A stretch of 64,000 bases of DNA from Chryseobacterium vaccae (GTDB taxonomy: Bacteria; Bacteroidota; Bacteroidia; Flavobacteriales; Weeksellaceae). The stretch lies in the NCBI RefSeq assembly GCF_009602705.1, contig NZ_VSWH01000001.1, positions 3,410,001 to 3,474,000 on the forward strand, given 5' to 3'. Every line of letters begins with the position of its first letter. Position 1 is the first letter of the stretch. This document shows, one piece after another, positions 8,719 to 17,692 of this stretch. The position numbers and the translations under genes are program-made. The notes beneath the pieces are model-generated. The model did no database searches, was not told the DNA's origin, and saw only the letters and a program-made list of their open reading frames with translations.

Positions 8719-9117
8719 ATGAAAATTCAGAGAAGAAATAAAGCTAACCCCGAATTCAGCTTGGCAGCGATGACCGATGTGATCTTGCTGATGCTGATAT
8801 TCTTTATGATCACGTCATCAGCAGCCAATCAGAGTGCTATTGATGTAAAGCTGCCCAAAGCGGGAGCTGTTGAGGATAATATTCCCAATCCTCTTACCGT
8901 GAGCATAAAACCGGACGGATCTTATTATGTAGACGATAATCCGGTAACAAAAGACCAGCTGGAGCAGATCATTGTTAGTAAATTAACAGGTCAGACCAAT
9001 AAATCCTTCACGATAAGAGCTGATGAAAATACGCTTCACAAAGATTTTGTATTTGCAATGGAAATTGCTGAAAAGCATAAATTTAATGTAGCTATTGCAA
9101 CCGTTAAAGACAAATAA
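8719..9117 (+). CDS. exbD: Biopolymer transporter ExbD/TolR family
   Basis: 132 residues. One N-terminal membrane segment about residues 14-34 holds the family core SLAAMTDVILLMLIFFMITS, including the membrane Asp needed for proton coupling. A periplasmic domain follows (LTVSIKPDGSYYVDD ... VFAMEIAEKHKFNVAIAT). It is the partner of the preceding ExbB. Confidence 0.92.
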   Translation: MKIQRRNKANPEFSLAAMTDVILLMLIFFMITSSAANQSAIDVKLPKAGAVEDNIPNPLTVSIKPDGSYYVDDNPVTKDQLEQIIVSKLTGQTNKSFTIRADENTLHKDFVFAMEIAEKHKFNVAIATVKDK

Positions 9118-9150
9118 TAAAGCCGGAATACCGGCGGAATATATTGTAAA

Positions 9151-10035
9151 ATGAGAAGTTATACTGTAAACAAAAACGAAGAAAACCGCGACCGGATAAA
9201 AAGCGCATTGCTTTCTGTTCTGATATGGGCTGCTGTCCTTCTTTTTGTTTTTTTATATAAACTGAAACCCGATCTGGAGCAGCAACCGGAAGTGGTTACC
9301 ACTATGCTTGTCAACTTTGGGGATAACAGAAACGGTAACGGAATTGAAGAACCTGCCGATCAACCGGGAAGCCTGGCTGCTGCAACAGAAGACGTAACTC
9401 CGGAGCCTGTAGAAACGCCTGTTCCTGAGACAAAAACAGTTGTGAAACCAGAGCCTGCACCTGAACCGAAAAAGAGAGAGGTTAAGGAGAAGATCATCAC
9501 CGGAAACAATTCCAAAGTAGCAGTTCCTAAAAAAGAAGAATCTAAGAAGGCTGATAATAAAGCTTCTGCCAGCTCAAGTTCTTCAAAGGCTACTAAAAAA
9601 GCAGGGGCTGCAACAGCCAATTCTAAAACAGGAACCGGAGATGGCAAAGGAAATGCAGCTATTGGAAACCTGATCAGAGGAAGAGGAACGAAAGCCGGAA
9701 GTCAGGGAACAGGAGAAGGAATAGGTAATGCAGGAGATCCTTTAGGAGGAGACGGAAATGGAGACAGCAAAGTAGGAATAGACCGAAAACTGACGGGCTA
9801 CATTCCCGGAACAATGGGAAGAGGAGGTGCACAGCCTTCACACAGTTGTACAGCCAGCGGTTCCATTACCATTGCCTACACTGTAGATAAAGCCGGAAAT
9901 GTAGTGTCTGCGAGAAGAGCAGGAGGAGTTTCAGATCCTTGTGTTTCTTCCACTTCTGTAGCGTGGGTTAAAAAATATGTGAAAGCTGAAAAAGCAAGCA
10001 CATCTTCCACCGGAACGTATAAAATTACATTCTAA
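9151..10035 (+). CDS. TonB-like energy transducer
   Basis: 294 residues. One N-terminal membrane anchor (about 19-38, ALLSVLIWAAVLLFVFLYKL). A long Pro/Glu/Lys-rich and then Gly-rich periplasmic linker follows (PVETPVPETKTVVKPEPAPEPKK region). The C-terminal domain has the pattern SGSITIAYTVDKAGNVVSARR seen in flavobacterial TonB-like transducers. The C-terminus is short and lacks the canonical YP motif, so this is a divergent TonB. The operon position after exbB and exbD supports the role. Confidence 0.82.
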   Translation: MRSYTVNKNEENRDRIKSALLSVLIWAAVLLFVFLYKLKPDLEQQPEVVTTMLVNFGDNRNGNGIEEPADQPGSLAAATEDVTPEPVETPVPETKTVVKPEPAPEPKKREVKEKIITGNNSKVAVPKKEESKKADNKASASSSSSKATKKAGAATANSKTGTGDGKGNAAIGNLIRGRGTKAGSQGTGEGIGNAGDPLGGDGNGDSKVGIDRKLTGYIPGTMGRGGAQPSHSCTASGSITIAYTVDKAGNVVSARRAGGVSDPCVSSTSVAWVKKYVKAEKASTSSTGTYKITF

Positions 10036-10041
10036 AAATAC

Positions 10042-10066
10042 AAAAGCACTTTATTCAAGTGCTTTT
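10042..10066. terminator. Terminator after the exbB operon
   Basis: A 10-bp stem AAAAGCACTT/AAGTGCTTTT with a 5-base loop, followed by T residues. It overlaps the stop codon of the convergent gene at 10051 and can serve both strands. Confidence 0.75.
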
Positions 10067-10443
10067 TTTATTTCATTAATTCTGTTGATGACCGGAAGGG
10101 CAAAAATGCCGCTGGTCTGAAGATAGAGCTCATAAAACGTTTGGGCCTTATCCAGAAAATCATTGTTCTGATCTTGTTTTCCTTTAAAATAGAAAAGGTT
10201 TCCCAGCATTTCGTAGTAGTCTTTGCGATCTCTTTCCTGTCTTTCGTTGACAAGAGCGATCATTTCTTCTTTAGTCATCGAAGAAACCTCAGTAAAACTC
10301 ATTTTGAAAATATCTCTCATCAGCGTATCGAAATCAAGCTCTTTCTGCATCAGGCTTTCTTCCGGTTTATCCAAAATCAGTTTTTCCAATGCCTGAGTTA
10401 ACTGGCGGATCAGTCTTAATGTGAATTCTTTATCTGTAATCAT
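10051..10443 (-). CDS. DUF6483-like helical protein
   Basis: 130 residues, all helical, cytoplasmic. The opening TLRLIRQLTQALEKLI and the C-terminal helical repeat (AQTFYELYLQTSGIFALPVINRINEIKKAL) resemble the DUF6483 family of unknown function. Convergent with the exbB operon. Confidence 0.65.
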   Translation of the reverse strand: MITDKEFTLRLIRQLTQALEKLILDKPEESLMQKELDFDTLMRDIFKMSFTEVSSMTKEEMIALVNERQERDRKDYYEMLGNLFYFKGKQDQNNDFLDKAQTFYELYLQTSGIFALPVINRINEIKKALE

Positions 10444-10560
10444 GATGTTTTTATTTGTTGCTGGTTACTGGTTATGTTCGCCAGTTTAATTGAACGTATT
10501 TTATAAAGTTATTTATTTTTCCTCCTAAAAGTTTATATTGTTCCTGTTTTTAATAACTCA

Positions 10561-11964
10561 TCAAGCAAAAAACAGATAAGCCAATGCAATCGATGTAATA
10601 ACTCCAACCAAATCGGCCAGAAGCATAGCAATTACGGTGTATCTCGTGTTCTTTACAGCTACGGCTCCAAAATATACGGCAATCACATAAAACGTCGTAT
10701 CTGAGCTTCCCTGAAGCACGGCTGCCAGTTTACCCTGGAAGCTGTCTGCCCCAAAAGTGGCCATAGTATCTACCATCATTCCTCTGGCTCCCGAACCGGA
10801 TAAAGGTTTGATCAGAGCTGTAGGAAGTCCGTCTACGAATCTTGGATCGAAACCGGCGGTATTCGCTACCCATTTCATTCCGTCGATGATTACATCAAAA
10901 ACACCGGAAGTTCTGAGTAATGAAATCGCGATCAGCATTCCTACCAGATAAGGGATGATCTTCACACAGGTGGTGAAACCTTCTTTGGCTCCTTCAATAA
11001 ACGCATCAAAAACATTGATCTTTTTATAAACAGCTCCTAATACGATCGCAAGGAAAATAAACAAAATAAGACCGTTGCTGAGTACTTTACTGAAATCATC
11101 CAGTTCATCTTTGCTTAAACGAACCAGATAGAGCACGAGAAGCCCGATTATAGCAGAAATTCCACCTACATAAGCAATCACTATCGGACGAAGAAGGTTG
11201 ATCTTCTGATACAAGGATACAATAATCATCGCAGCCATTGTTGCGGCAAAAGTAGCGATCATACACGGAAGGAAAATATCTGTCGGGGTTTTGGATCCCA
11301 TTGATGCTCTGATCGCAATAATGGAAACCGGAATCAGCGTCATTCCGCCCGCATGGAGACACAGAAACATGATCTGTGAATTACTGGCGGTATCTTTATT
11401 CGGGTTTAAAGTCTGAAGACTTTCCATCGCTTTAAGGCCGAAAGGAGTTGCAGCGTTGTCCAGACCGAGAAGGTTGGCACTGAAATTCATCAGCATATGC
11501 CCGAAAGCCGGATGGTTTTTAGGAATGTCGGGGAATAATTTGGAGAAAAAAGGCTGAATAAAACGGCTTAAAAGGTTAATTCCGCCAGCTTTTTCAGCAA
11601 TACTCATGAACCCCATGAATAATGTCATAATTCCAATCAATCCAATACAGATCTTTACGGCTGTTTCGGAGGTTCCGATCACACCATCTGCTTCCTGAAC
11701 GCGGTAAACTTTTACATTTTGTTTTAAAGAATCTGTTTTATAATGAATTCTGCTGTCTGCAAAATCATTTTTTTTCATCAGGCTGTCCTTAACAATAGGA
11801 GAGAGGCTGTTCATTGGCTGAGCGGCAATCTGAACCGTATCACCACCTTTTCCCACCACCATATCGTTGAAAATGGTCTTGTAGTGACTGGATGAAATGT
11901 ATTTTATACTGGCAATGGCAATGGCAATAATAATAAAAGCCGACCAAATTCTGCTGAGAACCAT
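10561..11964 (-). CDS. SpmA-SpmB fused nucleoside-recognition (Gate) domain membrane protein
   Basis: 467 residues, with about nine to ten hydrophobic segments. It joins two Gate-domain halves that are separate SpmA and SpmB 'spore maturation' proteins in Bacillus. The first half has FSANLLGLDNAATPFGLKAM and the second has KPLSGSGARGMMVDTM and LQGSSDTTFYVIAVYFG. Both motifs are diagnostic. An extra periplasmic stretch (about residues 27-95) follows the first membrane segment. The function in non-sporulating Bacteroidota is unknown; the fold is transporter-like. Confidence 0.88.
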   Translation of the reverse strand: MVLSRIWSAFIIIAIAIASIKYISSSHYKTIFNDMVVGKGGDTVQIAAQPMNSLSPIVKDSLMKKNDFADSRIHYKTDSLKQNVKVYRVQEADGVIGTSETAVKICIGLIGIMTLFMGFMSIAEKAGGINLLSRFIQPFFSKLFPDIPKNHPAFGHMLMNFSANLLGLDNAATPFGLKAMESLQTLNPNKDTASNSQIMFLCLHAGGMTLIPVSIIAIRASMGSKTPTDIFLPCMIATFAATMAAMIIVSLYQKINLLRPIVIAYVGGISAIIGLLVLYLVRLSKDELDDFSKVLSNGLILFIFLAIVLGAVYKKINVFDAFIEGAKEGFTTCVKIIPYLVGMLIAISLLRTSGVFDVIIDGMKWVANTAGFDPRFVDGLPTALIKPLSGSGARGMMVDTMATFGADSFQGKLAAVLQGSSDTTFYVIAVYFGAVAVKNTRYTVIAMLLADLVGVITSIALAYLFFA

Positions 11965-12168
11965 CTGATTGATTTAATTGATTAAACTTATTAAAAATAC
12001 TTTAAACCGCAAAAGACCCCAGAAGATTTAAAGAGTCATGTTTCTATAAAGTTAATAGGATTCTGTTGAGGAATGCTTTTAAGTTTTTGAAAATCATCTG
12101 TTTTAATGTGATACCCGTTAGAGTTTTATAGATTTTTTTGCGTATTCTATGCGTGAAAATAAAGTAAT
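11965..12168. other. Intergenic region with decayed repeat-like text
   Basis: 204 bases without a supported gene. It contains AACCGCAAAAGACCCC and TTTTTTTGCG-type strings like those scattered between genes in flavobacteria. No promoter or RNA could be defined. Confidence 0.3.
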
Positions 12169-12678
12169 TTACTCTTCCAGGTAGACAAGATGTCCTTCAA
12201 AATCATCATCAAGGTTCTTCAGGACTTTGGCCTCATCCATTTTTTTAACTAGGCCATCTATAAAAAAACTTTTTTCAAAAAACTGACGGTGAATTCCCGG
12301 AAGGAGTTCCATAAAATAATCCATACCGATTTTGTTGTTATGAAGATCCATTTTGGTTTCTAAAGGCTTATTGGGAAAGAGTTCTTCATGCATATCGGTC
12401 ATTCTTTTACAGAAATCCAGTGCTTTTTCAGGAGAAGAAACCTTACAGCAGTACATCATGATGAAACAACACCATAGTGCGTGTCTGAAAGAGTTTCCAA
12501 TTCCGTTATTAGAGGCGGTTTCGGGAAATTTTTTCTGCGCGATGGCAAAAGCCTTTACCGTTGCATGAAAGCTTAGTAAAGCAAAAAGAGGATGAGGAAG
12601 GATAAGCGATAAAAGACGCATAATCTTTTTAAAGCTCATACTTCGGATGGTATTAAAAAATATCTTAAAAGTCCTCAT
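12169..12678 (-). CDS. DUF6973-like protein
   Basis: 169 residues. The conserved core NNGIGNSFRHALWCCF, followed by MHEELFPN and DLHNNKIGMDYF, matches the pattern (N.x.GN.FRHA..., HE, D.HNN..G) of the DUF6973 family. The repeated His, Glu and Asp residues suggest a metal-dependent enzyme, but no reaction is known. A hydrophobic patch near residues 20-38 is probably not a membrane span. Downstream of accD on the same strand, but a terminator lies between them. Confidence 0.65.
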   Translation of the reverse strand: MRTFKIFFNTIRSMSFKKIMRLLSLILPHPLFALLSFHATVKAFAIAQKKFPETASNNGIGNSFRHALWCCFIMMYCCKVSSPEKALDFCKRMTDMHEELFPNKPLETKMDLHNNKIGMDYFMELLPGIHRQFFEKSFFIDGLVKKMDEAKVLKNLDDDFEGHLVYLEE

Positions 12679-12685
12679 AAATAAA

Positions 12686-12711
12686 AATCTCTCCCCAATT
12701 AGAGAGAGATT
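12686..12711 (-). terminator. Terminator of accD
   Basis: The minus strand has an 8-bp stem AATCTCTC/GAGAGATT around a 10-base loop, followed by TTT and AT-rich sequence. It lies 22 bases after the accD stop. Confidence 0.65.
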
Positions 12712-12732
12712 GTATTGTTTTTGTTACAGATA

Positions 12733-13587
12733 CTATGCTTTTACGGCTAATAAATTAACTGTTTTTGCTACAGTATCCTGAATTTCTGTTCTTTTAACAA
12801 TGAAGTCTACAAATCCTTTTTCCTGCAGGAATTCAGAGGTCTGGAAGCCTTCCGGAAGGTCTCTTCCGATGGTTTCACGGATTACTCTAGGACCTGCAAA
12901 ACCGATCAGTGCACCCGGCTCAGCCATAATAATGTCTGCCGTCATGGCGAAAGAAGCGGTAATCCCTCCAAAAGTAGGGTCACACAGATAAGCGATGTAT
13001 AAAAGTCCGGCTTCTGAAAGCTGGGCCAATTTAGCCTGAACTTTAGCAAGCTGCATCAGGGAATACGTTGCTTCCTGCATTCTCGCTCCTCCGGACTGAC
13101 AAATGATCATATACGGAAGTTTGTTAGCGATACAATAATCTACCGCCCTTCTGATCTTTTCACCCATTACAGAACCTAAAGATCCTCCAATGAAAGCGAA
13201 ATCCATACATGAAACCACCATTTCGGTTCCTTTTACGGTTCCTACTGCATTTCGGATAGAGTCAGTAAGCTTTGTTTTGGCTTTTACTTCCTTTAAACGG
13301 TCTTTATAAGGCTTTGTATCTTTGAAGTTCAGGATATCAATACTTTCAACATTGGCATCCAGTTCTGTGAACTTACCTTCGTCAAAAAGGATCTCAAAAA
13401 ATTCTGCACTTCCTATTCTTACATGAAATCCGTCTTCAGGAGAAACGTAATTATTTCTCTTCAGTTCATCATGTTCCACTATTTTTCCTGATGGAGTCTG
13501 GTGCCATAGGCCTTTAGGAACATCCTTTTTTTCATCAGTAGAGGTGGTAATGTTTTTTGCTTTTCTTTTAAACCAGTCGAATGCCAT
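12733..13587 (-). CDS. accD: Acetyl-CoA carboxylase carboxyltransferase subunit beta (zinc ribbon cysteines absent)
   Basis: 284 residues. The carboxyltransferase beta subunit forms malonyl-CoA with AccA and biotinyl-AccB in fatty-acid synthesis. Diagnostic blocks are [57 protein letters not shown] and [12 protein letters not shown]. The N-terminus keeps the frame of the zinc-ribbon segment ([12 protein letters not shown] ... [15 protein letters not shown]), but all four cysteines found in E. coli AccD are replaced or missing, so no zinc can be bound there. Own promoter and terminator. Confidence 0.95.
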   Translation of the reverse strand: MAFDWFKRKAKNITTSTDEKKDVPKGLWHQTPSGKIVEHDELKRNNYVSPEDGFHVRIGSAEFFEILFDEGKFTELDANVESIDILNFKDTKPYKDRLKEVKAKTKLTDSIRNAVGTVKGTEMVVSCMDFAFIGGSLGSVMGEKIRRAVDYCIANKLPYMIICQSGGARMQEATYSLMQLAKVQAKLAQLSEAGLLYIAYLCDPTFGGITASFAMTADIIMAEPGALIGFAGPRVIRETIGRDLPEGFQTSEFLQEKGFVDFIVKRTEIQDTVAKTVNLLAVKA

Positions 13588-13662
13588 TTTATATTAGTAT
13601 TAATGTATAAATGTAAAATGTATTAATGTAAACGTGTCCTGATGGATGTTTTTACATTAATA

Positions 13663-13670
13663 CAAATGTA
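13663..13670 (-). promoter_or_regulatory. -7 box of accD
   Basis: The minus strand reads TACATTTG, giving a start near 13656 and a leader of about 70 bases before the accD ATG. Confidence 0.45.
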
Positions 13671-13676
13671 CAGTTC

Positions 13677-14747
13677 TTATTTTAAAGTATTTACGTTATT
13701 TAAATCTTCAAACGCTTTTACCAGTCTTGTAGAGAAAGTTTCCTCACCTTTTCTAACCCATACTCTCGGGTCGTAGAATTTCTTGTTAGGTTTTTCTTCT
13801 CCTTCAGGGTTTCCGATTTGTGATCTCAGGTAATCGATGTTGTTTACCATATAATCTCTAACCCCTTCTGTATAAGCAAACTGAAGGTCAGTATCAATGT
13901 TCATTTTGATCACTCCGTAGTCGATCGCTTCTCTGATTTCTTCTAATGTAGAACCAGAACCTCCGTGGAATACGAAATTGATCGGCTTGTCTGCTGTTCC
14001 GAATTTCTCCTGAACATATTTCTGAGAGTTGTCAAGGATTTTTGGTGTAAGAACCACATTTCCTGGCTTGTAAACTCCGTGTACGTTACCAAAAGCAGCA
14101 GCGATGGTAAAGTTATCAGAAATCGCTTTTAGTTTTTCGTAAGTATAAGCGATATCTTCCGGCTGTGTGTATAGTTTTGAATTGTCTACGTCTGAATTGT
14201 CAACACCGTCTTCTTCACCTCCTGTTACTCCGATCTCTACTTCAAGAGTCATCTGAAGTTTAGCCATTCTTTCAAAATATTGAACTGAAATGTCTAAGTT
14301 CTCTTCTAAAGATTCTTCAGAAAGATCAAGCATGTGGGATGAATAAAGAGATTTTCCGGTTTGTTTGAAGAATTCTTCATTAGCATCCATTAGTCCGTCA
14401 ATCCAAGGTAATAATTTCTTGGCACAGTGGTCTGTATGTAAAATTACAGTTGCTCCGTAAGCTTCTGCTAAAGTGTGAATATGCTTTGCTCCGGCAATTG
14501 CTCCTAAGATAGCAGCTTTCTGTCCGTCATTGCTTAATCCTTTCCCTGCGTTGAAGGCAGCGCCTCCGTTTGAAAACTGGATAATAACAGGTGAATTTAA
14601 TTTTGCTGCAGTTTCCATCGTAGCGTTTACGTTGCTAGAACCAATTACGTTTACTGCAGGCAGTGCAAATTTGTTTTCTTTAGCGTACTGAAAAATGTCG
14701 GTAACTAACTGACCTGTGGCAACTCCTGCCGGAAAAATTCTGCTCAT
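13677..14747 (-). CDS. fbaA: Class II fructose-bisphosphate aldolase
   Basis: 356 residues, class IIA length. Cleaves fructose 1,6-bisphosphate to glyceraldehyde 3-phosphate and dihydroxyacetone phosphate with a zinc ion. The catalytic and zinc residues are in VILHTDHCAKK (Asp106 catalytic, His107 zinc). Further ligands are in AAFGNVHGVYKPGN and the phosphate-binding FHGGSGSTLEE; INIDTD-type MNIDTDLQFAYTEG closes the site. Glycolysis/gluconeogenesis enzyme of the cytoplasm, transcribed alone. Confidence 0.96.
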   Translation of the reverse strand: MSRIFPAGVATGQLVTDIFQYAKENKFALPAVNVIGSSNVNATMETAAKLNSPVIIQFSNGGAAFNAGKGLSNDGQKAAILGAIAGAKHIHTLAEAYGATVILHTDHCAKKLLPWIDGLMDANEEFFKQTGKSLYSSHMLDLSEESLEENLDISVQYFERMAKLQMTLEVEIGVTGGEEDGVDNSDVDNSKLYTQPEDIAYTYEKLKAISDNFTIAAAFGNVHGVYKPGNVVLTPKILDNSQKYVQEKFGTADKPINFVFHGGSGSTLEEIREAIDYGVIKMNIDTDLQFAYTEGVRDYMVNNIDYLRSQIGNPEGEEKPNKKFYDPRVWVRKGEETFSTRLVKAFEDLNNVNTLK

Positions 14748-14816
14748 GTTTTACTTTTTATTTTTATTATTAGGCGTTTTTAAATTCCTGTAAAGGTAAT
14801 CATTTTTGAGGAATTA

Positions 14817-15683
14817 CTAATTTCTTTTGTCCCTGCCCCAAAGCAGCTTCTGACGGATCGTTTCGTAGAAGCTTAAATGGTTAGGCTGTACCAGAAGGAT
14901 CTGGAAATCCGCCTTTTTGATGATAATTTCTTTATCAGTTTCAATATGAATCAGCCTGGAATCCAAAGAAAGGGAATATTGAGGAACTCTGCTTTCTACT
15001 TTAAATTTGATCTCCACCCTGTCATTCACAACTAAAGGTCTCACATTCAGATTGTGAGGGGCAATAGGAGTGATGACGAAATTCTCGTTATTCGGGGAAA
15101 TGATCGGGCCGCCACAGCTTAAAGAATAAGCGGTAGAACCTGTAGGGGTAGAAACAATAACCCCGTCACCCCAGAAAACATTCAGAAACTCATCATTAAT
15201 ATAAGAGTCTACAGTAATCATAGAGGTGGTTTCTTTTCTCGAAACGGTAACGTCATTCAGAGCATATGGGAAAAAATCATCAGATGTTGGTGAAACAACC
15301 TGAATAACCGCACGCCGGCTTGTTTTAACATCTCCTTTTAAAATGGCATCCAGCTCTTTGAATGCTTCTTCTTTGGTAAAGCTTGCCAGAAATCCTAATC
15401 TCCCGGTATTTACTCCCACAATCGGAATTTCAAGATCTTCAATGAAAGTAAGCGAGTTCACAATGGTTCCGTCGCCTCCGAAAGTAAAAAACAGGTCTAC
15501 TTTCTTATCCAGAAGATCCTGCTTATTGTTGAAGGTTTCAAATATCTTCGAAAACTGAAGGGCCTCAGCCATTTCATCGTACAGAACAGATTTTACACCT
15601 CTGTTTTCAAGCTCAGAAATGAACTTGCTTAAATATAAAAAAGTATCGAGGTCTTTTTTCTGGGAGTATATGGCAGCCTTCAT
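14817..15683 (-). CDS. nadK: NAD kinase
   Basis: 288 residues. Phosphorylates NAD to NADP using ATP. The family signature GGDGT is at residues 69-73 with Asp71 as the catalytic base. The NAD-binding block STPTGSTAYSLSCGGPI follows, then the C-terminal LSLDSR strand. The start codon follows the stop of the upstream CBS gene by a single base (TAAcATG), so the two are translated from one message. Confidence 0.95.
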   Translation of the reverse strand: MKAAIYSQKKDLDTFLYLSKFISELENRGVKSVLYDEMAEALQFSKIFETFNNKQDLLDKKVDLFFTFGGDGTIVNSLTFIEDLEIPIVGVNTGRLGFLASFTKEEAFKELDAILKGDVKTSRRAVIQVVSPTSDDFFPYALNDVTVSRKETTSMITVDSYINDEFLNVFWGDGVIVSTPTGSTAYSLSCGGPIISPNNENFVITPIAPHNLNVRPLVVNDRVEIKFKVESRVPQYSLSLDSRLIHIETDKEIIIKKADFQILLVQPNHLSFYETIRQKLLWGRDKRN

Positions 15684-15684
15684 G

Positions 15685-16335
15685 TTAGATTTCTATAAAT
15701 TTTTGGAAAAATCCGAACCGGTTTTTAAACAGATCTGATTTTTCATCAGAATAAAATTTTTCAACGATTCTATAATCGTACCGGTCAAAAGTGGAGTCTA
15801 TCGAGGATAAATTTTCATGGCTGATCTTGATGGTCACATGAATGACTTCATCCGATATAAAACTGATAAATCCACCGTAAAATTTCGAATTATTGCTTTC
15901 TACAATATTGGCGATTTCCGTCATCGAATACTTTCTTGCAGGGGTTTCTATCGTAAGGATAGCACCGCTTTCAGAAAACAGGGGATAACGGGACAGGTCC
16001 TGAAAAATATCTTCACTGGTAATGTAGCCCTGGTATTTTTCATTTTTGTTGATCACCGGAATAACATTAGCGTTGAAGGTATGGAACAAACGGATGCTGT
16101 CCATCAGATTACTATCCTCCAGAATCGTAAATCGTTCAAGCTGGTGTTCAAGATCTTTCAGAACTCCATTGGCTTCATACAGGAAATCTTTGGCGATAGC
16201 TCCGTAGAAGTGATGGGATTTTTTGATGAAAACATGAGAATATCCAAAATCTTCTAATGTATCTCTTGCTGATTCAATTGAGTCAGTCAGGCTAAAACAC
16301 GGAAAGTCCTTTGAGATATAGTCCTTGATAAACAT
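15685..16335 (-). CDS. CBS-domain protein with C-terminal ACT-like region
   Basis: 216 residues. A tandem CBS pair spans about residues 1-120 (FGYSHVFIKKSHHFYGAIAKD and ANVIPVINKNEKYQGYIT are the typical strand-helix repeats). A C-terminal ACT-like segment follows (IETPARKYSMTEIANIVESNN ... VIHVTIKIS). CBS pairs usually sense adenosine nucleotides. Coupling to nadK by one base suggests a role tied to nucleotide or NAD(P) status, which is inference only. Confidence 0.85.
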   Translation of the reverse strand: MFIKDYISKDFPCFSLTDSIESARDTLEDFGYSHVFIKKSHHFYGAIAKDFLYEANGVLKDLEHQLERFTILEDSNLMDSIRLFHTFNANVIPVINKNEKYQGYITSEDIFQDLSRYPLFSESGAILTIETPARKYSMTEIANIVESNNSKFYGGFISFISDEVIHVTIKISHENLSSIDSTFDRYDYRIVEKFYSDEKSDLFKNRFGFFQKFIEI

Positions 16336-16419
16336 TGTGCTAATTTATAAAAAATTAAATGAAATAATTTCTGAAAACAAAACTTTTTTTCTGGAAAAAT
16401 AAAAAAAATGAAATTAAAA

Positions 16420-16450
16420 TTTGTTTGTAAAGAAAAAAAAGGTACCTTTG
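16420..16450 (+). promoter_or_regulatory. Strong Bacteroidota promoter reading into a short intergenic transcript
   Basis: TTTG (16420-16423), 19 bases, TACCTTTG (16443-16450): a near-perfect primary promoter on the plus strand, lying between two minus-strand genes. It has no plus-strand protein gene to drive; transcription would begin near 16457. Confidence 0.7.
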
Positions 16451-16456
16451 TCGCCT

Positions 16457-16524
16457 TTCATTTTTACTTTTTATTAGATTTATTTCAAACTGCACTGTCT
16501 ACTAAGGACATATGCAGTTTTTTT
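16457..16524 (+). ncRNA. Candidate small RNA of about 68 nt
   Basis: Predicted from a strong promoter (16420-16450) followed after about 30 bases by an intrinsic terminator. The hairpin spans 16487-16520: outer 8-bp stem AAACTGCA/TGCAGTTT, inner stem TGTC/GACA, loop TACTAAG, then seven T. No start codon with a usable frame lies in the interval. Both flanking genes are on the other strand, so the unit is not a leader of either. The tail overlaps the stop codon of the methyltransferase gene antisense. Confidence 0.55.
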
Positions 16525-17053
16525 ATTTTAGGGCTTTTGCAAATTCCCACATCACGATTCCGCCGCATACGCTTACATTAAGAGAATGTTTGGTTCCCAG
16601 CTGAGGAATTTCAAGGAAAGTATCAATATTCGGAAGTGCTTCATCGCTGATTCCCTCCACTTCATTCCCTAAGATCAGGGCATATTTCTTTGATGGGTCG
16701 ATGCTGAAATCAGTAATCATTCTGCTGTCGGAGGTCTGTTCAATGCCAATAATCTCATATCCCTGGGCTTTATAGTCGCTGATCGCTGTGTTGATGTCAC
16801 TTTCATGGCCCCAATCTACACTTTCTGTAGCTCCCAGTGCTGCTTTGTGAATCTCACGGTGAGGAGGCTGAGGGGTAATACCACAGAGAATAATTTTTTC
16901 AATAAGAAATGCATCCGCTGTTCTGAAAGCCGCACCTACATTGTGCATACTTCTGATGTTGTCTAAGATAATAACGAGTGGAATTTTCTTAACTTTTTTA
17001 AACGTTTCCACATCAATTCTGTTAAGTTCTTCCAGTTTTAATTTTTGTACCAA
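16523..17053 (-). CDS. SpoU/TrmH family RNA methyltransferase
   Basis: 176 residues, the SPOUT catalytic core without an extra N-terminal domain. Motif 1 NIRSMHNVGAAFRTAD (32-47), motif 2 LILGNEVEGISDEAL (about 131-145) and motif 3 IPQLGTKHSLNVSVCGGIV form the knotted SAM site. It should methylate a ribose in tRNA or rRNA; the target is not deducible. It lies four bases after the preceding gene on the same strand. Confidence 0.9.
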   Translation of the reverse strand: MVQKLKLEELNRIDVETFKKVKKIPLVIILDNIRSMHNVGAAFRTADAFLIEKIILCGITPQPPHREIHKAALGATESVDWGHESDINTAISDYKAQGYEIIGIEQTSDSRMITDFSIDPSKKYALILGNEVEGISDEALPNIDTFLEIPQLGTKHSLNVSVCGGIVMWEFAKALK

Positions 17054-17057
17054 TGTT

Positions 17058-17678
17058 TTATTTTGTAGAGATTAATTGTCCGTCTTTATAGACTTCTGTT
17101 TTTTCAATGCTTCCGTCTTCACGGTAATGAATTCTGTTTCCATGGCGTTTGTCGTTGACCAGTTCCGTTTCCCGCTGGAGCTTTCCCGAAGGATAATAAA
17201 CCTTCCATTTCCCCTGGGCCAGACCTTTTTCATAGAACCCAATCTGTTTTACAGATTTTCCGTCTTCATGATAGAGCTTGCTCTCGCCATCCAGTTTCCC
17301 GAATTTATAATTGGAGACTTCATTTATTTTTCCGTTCGGAGAGTAGAAAGTAGCTGTAGAATTATCGTCATAGATGTTTTTTTCACCATTTCTGAAATAT
17401 TCTTTGGAGGCAAGAACGCCGTTTTGGTTATAATAAGTCCATTCTTTAGACTTATAGCCTTTCTTGTTTTCACCTTTCGCCTTTACTTTTCCGTTCTCAT
17501 AGTAATATACAGCGTCTCCGTCTATTTTACCTTTTTTCCATTCCACGACCTGCTTTACCTGTCCGTTTTCATAAAAATCTTTGCAGGAACCATCCTGTAA
17601 ACCGTCTTTAAATCCACAGGGTTTTTGTGCTATAACCCACGTTGAAGTAGAGATCAATAGCAGAAAAATGTATTTCAT
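17058..17678 (-). CDS. Secreted MORN-repeat / YwqK-like protein
   Basis: 206 residues with a signal peptide (1-17, ending STWVIAQ). Five or more repeats of the YYENGKVKAKGEWKNGK kind follow (examples: FYENGQVKQVVEWKKGK, YYPSGKLQRETELVNDK). Databases often label this family 'toxin-antitoxin system YwqK antitoxin', but the repeats are simple MORN hairpins and nothing here shows a toxin. Probably a periplasmic or surface protein. It shares a divergent promoter region with the next gene. Confidence 0.8.
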   Translation of the reverse strand: MKYIFLLLISTSTWVIAQKPCGFKDGLQDGSCKDFYENGQVKQVVEWKKGKIDGDAVYYYENGKVKAKGENKKGYKSKEWTYYNQNGVLASKEYFRNGEKNIYDDNSTATFYSPNGKINEVSNYKFGKLDGESKLYHEDGKSVKQIGFYEKGLAQGKWKVYYPSGKLQRETELVNDKRHGNRIHYREDGSIEKTEVYKDGQLISTK

Positions 17679-17692
17679 AGATTTTTTTATTT

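Noticed and set aside
10561..11964. Evidence of sporulation from SpmA/SpmB similarity
   Set aside because: The fused Gate-domain protein is widespread in non-sporulating Bacteroidota and no other sporulation gene is present.
17058..17678. A YwqK-type toxin-antitoxin system
   Set aside because: The protein is a secreted MORN-repeat protein and no toxin gene is adjacent.
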